From assembly GCF_004359215.1 (NCBI RefSeq), contig NC_090612.1, positions 5,975,385 through 6,016,598 on the forward strand: 41,214 nucleotides of DNA, given 5' to 3'. A program made the position numbers and the translations under genes. Shown piece after piece: positions 28,862-36,745 of the stretch. Under the pieces are notes generated by a model that saw nothing but the letters and a program-made list of their open reading frames with translations, was not told the origin of the DNA and did not search any database. Numbering within the stretch: position 1 is the first letter of the stretch; the number at the start of each line of letters is the position of its first letter. The DNA comes from Bremia lactucae. Its lineage: Eukaryota > Oomycota > Peronosporomycetes > Peronosporales > Peronosporaceae.

Positions 28862-30040
28862 TTAGCAACCAAGAAATTCGGCGATTGGATGCGCGTTCGA
28901 ACACTCAATGAGCAGCGCGTGAGCAAATTCCTCCAGCATACGACAGCGTTTGTGCAGGTACGTGAGCTCGAGGCGATTAAACCAACGGCTAGTGGCTTGA
29001 AGGGGCTGCCACGCTGCCAAGCTTTGCCGAAAACGGTTTGGATCTAGTGAGCATATAAAGCGATAAATCTCAGAAAAACGGCGCCAGTGGCTAAAGTAGC
29101 GGCCGTCGAGTTGAATTTCAATAAGGTATTCAGCGTGTTGTGCTTTTGAAGCGCTGGACTCAACGATGCGAAAGCTGCGGATCTGAATCTTAGCAGCAAT
29201 GTGGCGGTGTGACGGCAATACACGCATCCAAGAGTGTTTGCTCTGGTGATAAGGCACATCGTACGCCTCATGGAGCGGCGGGAATGTCCGACACATGTCA
29301 AATGACACCTCACGATCTAACGTGTGCGTTGTCATTGGCTGCGCACCAGACGACGCCTGGATAGTGCGGCTAAACGTGCTATTCCTGTGATCCAAGACGT
29401 CGTCACCTTCGTCAAAGTCTTCAAACCAGCCCCAATCGTAGCCAGTGTCGTCCGACAAATTGTCCTCGTCGTCTTCTGGGAACGACGTTGCTACGGAAGA
29501 TGATGTAAGGCGGTCTTTACTCATAGGGTGCAACATTTTAGCTGGAGAAGTAAAGGCCTGTTCAACGTCGAGGACCTCTTCACGACACACAGGGCAACAC
29601 GTACCGGACTGAATCCAACGTTTAATACACTTTGCGTGGATGAGGTGGCCGCACTCGGACAACTGTGTATCCACGTCGTCCGTGAGGCACACCGGGCATG
29701 TAGCACCGACAAGCATTCCAACACACCGTTTGCCACGCATAATCTCTTCGGCACGCGCCGTAATGCGCTGTCGCCGCTGATCGTCGCTTTCGTTTTTACG
29801 AATTACATGGTTTCTATCATCGATAATTAGCCTAGCGTTCATGCTCAGCAGCTCCAAGCCGTGTACGGGTGAGGTCAGCGGACTCTCGCTACAGCTTTTA
29901 CGCAGGGCACGCTGGGCGCCAGCGCGGCGCTTGAGAGACGTAGTGCGCGCCGTCGAGCTCGCAGAAGCTTTAACCTGTTGCTGCTTGTTCGGCCGAAGCC
30001 ACGACCGTCCGACCGTCTCATAAGCCATGTCGATGCCCAT
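28862..30040 (-). CDS. RING-finger / PX-domain protein (probable E3 ubiquitin ligase)
   Basis: A 392-residue protein from the ATG at 30040. Residues 115-152 form a RING-H2 finger: Cys-Pro-Val-Cys, then Cys-Gly-His-Leu-Ile-His, Cys-Ile-Lys-Arg-Trp, and Cys-Pro-Val-Cys. RING fingers recruit an E2 and transfer ubiquitin. An acidic, Ser-rich linker follows. From about residue 270 to the end is a PX-like domain with Trp-Arg-Arg-Phe-Ser-Glu-Ile-Tyr-Arg-Phe, the usual basic/aromatic core that binds phosphoinositides. The basic N-terminus is Ser/Arg-rich. The pairing suggests ubiquitination at endosomal or other phosphoinositide membranes. The PX call rests on one motif and is weaker than the RING call. 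No introns. Confidence 0.8.
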   Translation of the reverse strand: MGIDMAYETVGRSWLRPNKQQQVKASASSTARTTSLKRRAGAQRALRKSCSESPLTSPVHGLELLSMNARLIIDDRNHVIRKNESDDQRRQRITARAEEIMRGKRCVGMLVGATCPVCLTDDVDTQLSECGHLIHAKCIKRWIQSGTCCPVCREEVLDVEQAFTSPAKMLHPMSKDRLTSSSVATSFPEDDEDNLSDDTGYDWGWFEDFDEGDDVLDHRNSTFSRTIQASSGAQPMTTHTLDREVSFDMCRTFPPLHEAYDVPYHQSKHSWMRVLPSHRHIAAKIQIRSFRIVESSASKAQHAEYLIEIQLDGRYFSHWRRFSEIYRFICSLDPNRFRQSLAAWQPLQATSRWFNRLELTYLHKRCRMLEEFAHALLIECSNAHPIAEFLGC

Positions 30041-30589
30041 TTACTGCGGCAAAAGCAATTTAAGTTGGGGACGAAGGTTAAATGGCAACTGGAAGTTAGC
30101 AAGTTTGCAAATGGAACTGTGTGATCGAGTGCACTTGCGATCGTAAGCGACAGGCGATGGGTTAGGTTAAGCTAACCGTGCAGAGATGCTGACGAAGGCG
30201 CGTTTGCAACAGGGCGAACGATTGTCGAGCTCTACTGATCTGGACTTAATTGCAATCCTCACATTTATATCACCACCACAGGAAGCTATAAATATGGTAT
30301 TGCTTAAGCTAGCGCTTCAACTGCTCATCAAAAAAATTATCAACCGGAACATGGCCACATTGAATAGGCACTTCGGAGAGCACAAGCTCCACCTTCCTTC
30401 GAAACGATGTTGTAATTAAGGTTGAGAAAAAAACCGGACAAAATGAAACATAAAAACTTGAGCTTTGCTGCACAGATCCGATGTATAATGTACAGTACTG
30501 GAACGCTTGATTGAAAAAAAGTTATTAACTAGTGTCGGAAATTATCTACATACTTACCACCCATTTACATACGCAGCCGCAGTGAGACA
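30041..30589. other. Promoter-side spacer upstream of the RING-PX gene
   Basis: No convincing gene. A 77-codon ATG frame at 30186-30419 has Lys/Leu-rich, unpatterned content and no neighbour support, so I do not call it. Confidence 0.35.
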
Positions 30590-31319
30590 TGTCAAGATAT
30601 AAGCATATTAAAAGCGCAACGAAGCTGGATGGATCAACTGATCCATCTACGTGCATTTATATATCCGATTAGACAGTGCTAATCTGTTGGCCATTACGCG
30701 TCAGATCGTCAGAAAGTCAGCGATGAGCCAGCCTCACGTGAGGCAGGCACGTACGTTGGGCGTGTGGGTTGTGAATTCGTGAGCGCAACGTTCTTGCTTC
30801 CCCGTCAGCGAGCGTAATACAGTGGATTTAGTCTTGACCCGTCGGTGTCAATTATACGAAGGATGGACGAAGTAGCAGACAGGCTCGGTAGACTGCATAT
30901 ATATAAATACGTCATCCCTCGTCAATTGATAATAAGTTGAGCATAATTGGTGTAAGCAATTATACTTAACTAATTAAGGATATCCGCATAACTGGATAGT
31001 CTTTTGGTACAAACGACGTAGAAATAACCTACCATACATCAGACCAGATTAAGGCCAATGCCAAGGATGACGCTGATTGGACAGCATACATTATTATTTT
31101 AAGCAGTACGGCAGATAATAATACGTGTATTGGAAATCATAAACAAGTTTAAAAGAGTCAGCCACTCATAGAGAATTGGGGAAAGACAGTTTCTTTTGGC
31201 AACTGGCATTACAAACTGCTATTATAATGTAATGCCGTGAGATCCTAGCAGAAAAGCCTCGATATATCTTGTGCACGATGTCCGGTGCCTCCTGAGCCGC
31301 ACCGGACGTCCTGCACAAG
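30590..31319. repeat. Hairpin-rich, LTR-like noncoding stretch (possible solo LTR)
   Basis: No gene, but a chain of inverted repeats. Arms GATGGATCA (30628-30636) and TGATCCATC (30639-30647); palindrome GCCTCACGTGAGGC (30731-30744); arms at 30936-30949 and 30957-30970 (12 of 14 pairs); ATTATTAT and ATAATAAT (31090-31097, 31115-31122); GGCATTACA and TGTAATGCC (31205-31213, 31228-31236); and the long hairpin at 31268-31319. A TATATATAAATA box lies near 30897-30908. The gypsy copies at both window ends show the same style of repeats, so this is probably retroelement-derived. I cannot fix its ends or a target duplication. Confidence 0.35.
31268..31319. repeat. Long stem-loop, 21-bp arms with 10-nt loop
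   Basis: The arm at 31268-31288 (CTTGTGCACGAT, then GTCCGGTGC) pairs with 31299-31319 (GCACCGGACGTCC, then TGCACAAG). Nineteen positions are Watson-Crick, one is a G-T wobble in RNA and one is a C-C mismatch. The loop is CTCCTGAGCC. No T-tract follows on either strand, so it is not an obvious terminator. It could be a small-RNA precursor, a foldback-element core or a retroelement hairpin. Confidence 0.7.
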
Positions 31320-32018
31320 AATTGAAGGCAGATGAATAAAGGACTAGCTTACGAAAGTACGCGACACCCCGAAATTATAGAGCCGCACGATTTGCCTAGA
31401 TTACATATTTTGCATAAAAAGGATGAAACGCACTGGCTTCGCCGCTGAGTTTAAGAGGTGCTTTCGTGTCGGACTGGGATTCAGAACTTAAACAAGTGAT
31501 CAGCCACAGACTACGACTTAGAAAACAACCCGGATTGTGTAATTGTTTACCACTCGCTTTAGGTCCAGATTGGAGAATCGGGCCGAAAAATCCTTAAAGT
31601 AGTCATGTCCTTTTCACCAGCGTGTACTGTTTTACAATTTCAGATTATTCGATCAAATGTGAAGGGCAAGTCCTTGAGCATTGCAAGTTCCGTGAACCAC
31701 ATGGCGTAACAGCAACTTTCACATGTGCGTGACTCGGCTCTGGCGTTCCGTCAAAGCATGTGAACTTGAAGCAATAATTCGAACAGGTCTCAACGGAAGG
31801 CGAAACTTTGAAGGTCATTGTAGCCCTTCATAAATAAGGATATCGTCAATTTGGCGACCAATGGATGTGACCTTGAAGTGTCTCTGCCTAGTATCAGTAC
31901 TAACCATCTGATATTTAGTAATTCGTGCATCTTTTTCATTTCGACGATTTACGTGTATAAATAGTAATAAAAATTGTTCCGGCTAAAATTTTACCGCACG
32001 TAGAATGGCAATCGACAA
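31320..32018. other. Gene-poor spacer downstream of the deaminase gene
   Basis: I see no gene or RNA gene. It should contain the 3' end of the minus-strand deaminase transcript. Confidence 0.35.
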
Positions 32019-33959
32019 TTACATAAGCTGGTGGATGTAAACGTTTCGACATCGCGAGTTCTCGAACGTCACCACGCGAAACGACGGATTAGCTTCCGCA
32101 ACTTTGACGAGCCACTCTTTGCAGGCCCCACATGGGGCCAAAGGGTTTCGGTCTGGTGGTTCGCTTGCTCGCGACATATCTCCCACAGCCATGTCGTCGA
32201 ACGAGAACGTGCGAGGCCGTTTAGGCTTTCTAGGAGACTTTAAGTTGGCGTTTTTGACTTCAAGACTGCGCTTTCCGCGTCCTCTGCCACGACCTCTCCC
32301 TCCCACAGCGTATTTATCTTGTCGCTGTGCAACGCTATTTGTCGACGAAATGGTCGAGGTAGCCGCCGCGGCTGACGATACAGAGCTCGGAGGCTGGAGC
32401 TGGTCACTAGAGACATCGTGACCACTAATTTGGACTAATCCAGTAGAGGCGTCGCAACTTGCTGAGCTTGAAAATGTCATTATTCCTGTTTTAAGATTCT
32501 GAGATGGCTCCGCCTTGATAATTTTTTCTCTCATACCTTCGCTCGGCGTCGGACTTGTACTACCGCCGGCCGTGAGATTTAAGCCTAATACGGCGATCAT
32601 CTTTAAGGACCGACGTGTCAGCGTTGGGTCGTGGGCCAGCGCACTGCCAATTGCGTTGCGCTCGGCACATAGCGACCCCGTGGGCATTGACACTTCACAA
32701 TTCATGCCTCGCTGCATGACGAAGGTCGAGCAACAGCCTTTTTCTGTGGATTCCTTTTCAATAAGTAAAACCGCAAGAACGGGTTTGCGTGACTTTCGCA
32801 ACCAAAAGCCAACCACTTCGCCCTGACCTTCAGCTGCAAGAAACTGATCGCGGAAACTCCTCATTTCGCGTACAATCATCTGCGTCATGGCATCGGCGTC
32901 TCTCGGTGCTACCAACGGGGACGCTTCGATATTCTCAAACGAATGAAAATCTACGTCTCTCATTGCTAGTTTGCGCTCATGCCAGAAAGTTTTTAACTGC
33001 CAAATGTGTAGGTACGAGGGTCGGTAAATGCGCAGCGAAGCATTCAGTGCACTCAGTCGCGCCGGTGGCCCATCAGCGTAGGCGATAGTCACGTGAAAAT
33101 GCGACTTCCAGGCCTCGCCACAACGTTTTACGAGCGCTTCTCGATGGGCTTCGAGCAAAGGTCTTAGCTCTCGCGTCATAAATTGCACATTATCATCAAA
33201 ACGAAAGATGTTTGACCCGGAATGGACTTGATTTGCCGTCATATGTGGGTAGTATTGATGCACAAAGAGCACAATCAGTTGCGCTGTGACCTCCGTCGAA
33301 TTGCTATTCCGCGAGTGCTCGACGCTGCGCGGAATCCCTGTTCCACTTAAAAAATACACTAGTTGGCGACTACTTTCTGACTGGAACTTTTTCAATACTT
33401 GCGTCCACTTAGGCAGAAGCAGCGCCACCAATGGAAAGTAAACCGCTGTAATACCCACGCGGTCCCAATGCTTTTCCACGAGTTTTGTTAATTCGAGCTC
33501 ACCTCTTAACTGAAAATCTTGCAATAGATCCTTATTGCTAATAATAATCGGCGCATCCGCCAAATTAAAGCCAATAGGTGACTGCGTGTCGTGACAACGG
33601 ACCGCCCACCGTTCACCCGGTCTCGTCAGCCGACTTGGGTGCAGAAGCGATGGCAACGTCTCTTGTCCATCATGAACGCTCAGTATTGCAGCTGTGCTTG
33701 AAGACTGCTTCTTTTTCGCGTGCCGAAGCTGCTGCACGCGCTCCAAAATCTTCTGGCTAGCCTGCTGGAATAGACTGAACTTGGGACGGCCGAGCACTGA
33801 CAGCGGGACAAAGACACCATCCACACACACATTGACAATAGGCTGGCACATTGTAAAGAGCTTCGTGTCATTGTTGCTAGCTGTCGTGCCATCCTCGCGC
33901 AGCCATGAAAGCTCCACTACGAGGTCAGAGTGAGAGATGTTGTGCACAAGGAACTCCAT
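32019..33959 (-). CDS. Cytidine-deaminase-fold protein with long N-terminal region and basic insertion (646 aa)
   Basis: The C-terminal part carries a cytidine deaminase active site. Cys431-Ala-Glu433 lies in Gly-Ser-Leu-Cys-Ala-Glu-Arg-Asn-Ala-Ile, and Cys610/Cys613 lie in Ala-Pro-Cys-Gly-Ala-Cys-Lys-Glu-Trp-Leu. So there are three Cys zinc ligands and the proton-shuttle Glu. In ordinary cytidine deaminases these motifs are about 30-40 residues apart; here about 175. The extra 140 residues are Ser/Thr-rich and include Gly-Arg repeats (554-563) and a Lys/Pro/Arg cluster (574-583) that look like an AT-hook or nuclear signal. Residues 1-400 are unfamiliar, with a notable Ser-Gly-Thr-Gly-Ile-Pro-Arg (205-211) and His-Ser-Gly-Ser-Asn-Ile-Phe-Arg-Phe-Asp-Asp-Asn (246-257). 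It may belong to a eukaryote-restricted deaminase lineage. Substrate (nucleoside, tRNA, DNA) unknown. Confidence 0.8.
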   Translation of the reverse strand: MEFLVHNISHSDLVVELSWLREDGTTASNNDTKLFTMCQPIVNVCVDGVFVPLSVLGRPKFSLFQQASQKILERVQQLRHAKKKQSSSTAAILSVHDGQETLPSLLHPSRLTRPGERWAVRCHDTQSPIGFNLADAPIIISNKDLLQDFQLRGELELTKLVEKHWDRVGITAVYFPLVALLLPKWTQVLKKFQSESSRQLVYFLSGTGIPRSVEHSRNSNSTEVTAQLIVLFVHQYYPHMTANQVHSGSNIFRFDDNVQFMTRELRPLLEAHREALVKRCGEAWKSHFHVTIAYADGPPARLSALNASLRIYRPSYLHIWQLKTFWHERKLAMRDVDFHSFENIEASPLVAPRDADAMTQMIVREMRSFRDQFLAAEGQGEVVGFWLRKSRKPVLAVLLIEKESTEKGCCSTFVMQRGMNCEVSMPTGSLCAERNAIGSALAHDPTLTRRSLKMIAVLGLNLTAGGSTSPTPSEGMREKIIKAEPSQNLKTGIMTFSSSASCDASTGLVQISGHDVSSDQLQPPSSVSSAAAATSTISSTNSVAQRQDKYAVGGRGRGRGRGKRSLEVKNANLKSPRKPKRPRTFSFDDMAVGDMSRASEPPDRNPLAPCGACKEWLVKVAEANPSFRVVTFENSRCRNVYIHQLM

Positions 33960-34079
33960 TGACGACTAACACGCAGGGTGCCAACTGACGCAGGCGATTA
34001 ATACGTTAACATTGATTGAGTAATGATTACGTGCAACTTAAGCCTGTCATCTAAATTATGTGCTCTACTACATTCTGCC

Positions 34080-35998
34080 TCATTCCAATAATTCCGCTTT
34101 TCTTCGGTTTGCATCCCAACTTAGCAGCTCCGTGAGCAAAGCCACAACGTCCTGTGCGACCTCGACACCAAATTGAATTGCTGAGCCAGCAGCGTACGTC
34201 GATAAAGCACCTTGGATATCAGCCATTCGGCGCAACTGATGCAGCATTCGTGGAGACATGGGCGTGTAGCACTTCCTCGTGAAGAGACCGCGGTATTCAT
34301 CGCTGTCGCGTAGCAGACCAAGCTGACCGGTTATATGCAGCAAACCACCGCATTTCTGCTTGATTGCGTACAGACTAGGCCGCTGTTCAAGACTCACACT
34401 AAGCAAAACCTCGTCCAGTATTCGGATACCTTGCTGCACCACGCGATTTGGCTGCGGTATGGCTTCGTAAATTAAATAGCGCAACTGCCGGTCCCACATG
34501 CGGGATAATGGTAAGAACAGAGCAATGTTCTGTAGCAGCGGCTTGGGTAAACGCAGCGTACGGTCCATTAATGTATTGTATTGCTGTCGCTTGCGACAAT
34601 TCATCGCGGGTATTATTTCTGCACGCGAAAGAACGTAGAGCGTTGACACACGGATTAGCATGTAGCACCTCTGTCGTCTAAGGTCCTCGCGCATCAGTCG
34701 TAATTGGTTCTGCACGGAAATCTTTAAAAACAAGTCCACATGCCCTCGTCGTTGCGCCGTCTCAGCCGCTGTCTTGTCACGATCATCTTTCAAAAAGATG
34801 TCCGCACCAGCTGTCATCAGCGCTTCTACTGCGGCAGTATGGCCGCGTTTCGCAGCAAGCAACAGAGCCGTGCTGCCTTGCCGAGTCTGTTTGTTAACAT
34901 TCGAGCCCGACTTCATCAGCATCGTGACAATGCTTGCGTGGCCGCGCTGAGCTGCAAGCATCAATGCCGTCATGCCTTCGTTATTAGCAGCGCACGTGTT
35001 TGCACCCATCTTAATCAAAAACTTGACGACTGCATCACGTCCTTCTTGGGCCGCGCGCATCAAAGGAGTCGTGCCTTTTTTGTTAGCATAATTAAAGTTG
35101 CCGCCAGTCTCAAGAAGCATCAGCACCACGGGCAAATGGCCAAAATGAGCAGCTGGAATGAGAGCCATGTTCTTTGATTCTTCGTTAGCACCATGTTCCA
35201 GCAAAAATTTCGTCATTTCTTCCCATCCTTTTTGGGCCGCGAGCAACAGCGCATAAGTGCGTTTTTCCTGCAAAATAGCATAGAAAAATATATGTCATGC
35301 TTTGTTTTGCAAGCTCCCTTTACCAAAATAACAAAACGTACTGTTTTGAAATTGACGTCGGCTCCAGCATCGAGCAACATGCTGCACAACACGCGGTCAT
35401 TGCCACGCACGCCAATCATTAACAGTGTCAAACCCGTATCGTCCTCGGCCGTAAACAGTCTCGGAAGCAGCTCAGCGGCATTTCTAGCTTTCCGAACGGT
35501 GCGCATACCTTTGTGAAGCTGCTGCGTCTTCTGTCCTCTCGCCATGTTGAATAGAAAGGTTACCACGTCCTCATACACAAGCTCCAGAGCAACAGGCCCG
35601 TCAAGCGCAACCATAGGCTCTACTTGTGCCATCGAAAACGGCTGCAATTCCTCATCATCAGTTGTCGACTCTTCAGCAGCCACGGCAACAGCCATGGGCA
35701 TTGGTTCATCCAGAGACATGGAACTGCTACTGAGCGCTTCGAGCGCGCCTGCAGCGGCTGAGAGAGCCTCGACAGATGCAGCATCGACTGGCATCTGGGC
35801 GTCAAGTCGACCACGTGCCATTGATAGAAATGACGACATGGCGAGTCGTTGGCGGTGTTCTGTCTCTTCATGGAGATCGGCGGGCATGTTGGAGGCAAAG
35901 GCGGCACCGTCGTGGGCGGCCGACCGCAATGTTCCAGCAATCTCTTCTTCAGCTCGACGACGCGCGCGCTTCCTCGGTGGAGAGAGACCTTCGCTCAT
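34080..35998 (-). CDS. Ankyrin-repeat protein, 2 exons (614 aa)
   Basis: Exon 1 is 35998-35342 and exon 2 is 35267-34080, split by a 74-nt intron (GTACGT donor, TTGCAG acceptor) in phase 0. The intron falls inside the ankyrin array, and removing it joins two repeats smoothly. The N-terminus has Pro-Arg-Lys-Arg-Ala-Arg-Arg-Arg, a likely nuclear signal, then an Ala/Ser/Met-rich acidic region. About six ankyrin repeats span residues 180-400, with Thr-Pro-Leu-Met-Arg-Ala-Ala and Thr-Ala-Leu-Met-Leu-Ala-Ala consensus pieces. The C-terminal 210 residues are helical and unrecognised. Ankyrin repeats bind proteins, so partner and role are unknown. Its start is 39 bases into a shared region with no gene upstream. 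Confidence 0.85.
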
Positions 35999-36745
35999 GG
36001 GACAATTCGTAAATGCTACAAGGAGGGCGATGATCTCGGGGGAGTTGTGGGCGAAGACGTGTGTGGATATGCACTTTTCACATTAGAATTTTATTCTTCT
36101 TCTTTCAGACCGAGAAACTATTGTAAAGTTTAAATTTTTGGATGGGTGACTGAATTTGCAACATTTTCACGACCCCTAACCTATTGAATTTGTTTGCTAA
36201 TTTTGCTGAGCTCAACACCAGTGAGCTTTTGAGCACCGACGTTTGCTGCCTTTAAATGGTGATGCATCGAGAGGCATACATACAGCTCGTGTGCAGCAAA
36301 ACTTGCTCTGACGACCTTAACTTCCTCCATGATTTACAGAAATTGCACTGTCATCAATGGCGCCAGAAAAGTTCGGGTCGCCCAAGGTAAAAACCTGAGA
36401 TTATCGAAGATGAAAGATTCAATGATATATTCCAATTTTTTGTTTGTCCAGCTACATGTAAAATAAGAAGTACACTTGTACTGAACAGCAGCACAAATTT
36501 TATATAGTTGTTCTGTTGCCACGTGGCGCCGCAGCAACAGGCCGGTGTTGCAATTACGAATAGATAAATGTACTCATTCTTGAGGTGGTTTTACAAATCA
36601 ATGCATACGTATGTGGCATGTATCCATGATTTTAGCCGGTCTAACACAAAAATAATCATCGTATCTAATTTAAAACGACAGACCAGGAGTGGCTTGTCCT
36701 TTTTTCTGCACTTGATCCCTTTCATGACTCCATAATTTATCAGCA
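35999..36745. other. Divergent intergenic region upstream of the LRR pseudokinase
   Basis: No convincing gene on either strand. It should carry the promoters of the ankyrin gene (minus) and the LRR pseudokinase gene (plus). AT-rich from about 36090. Confidence 0.4.

Noticed and set aside
30186..30419. 77-codon plus-strand ORF
   Set aside because: No recognisable motif or neighbour support, and its composition looks random.
30590..31319. CRISPR-like or tandem repeat array
   Set aside because: The repeats are inverted and all different; there is no repeated unit with spacers, and the genome is eukaryotic.
35213..35341. C-terminal extension of ankyrin exon 1 as an alternative short protein
   Set aside because: It reads through a clear GTACGT..TTGCAG intron; the spliced form continues the ankyrin repeats.
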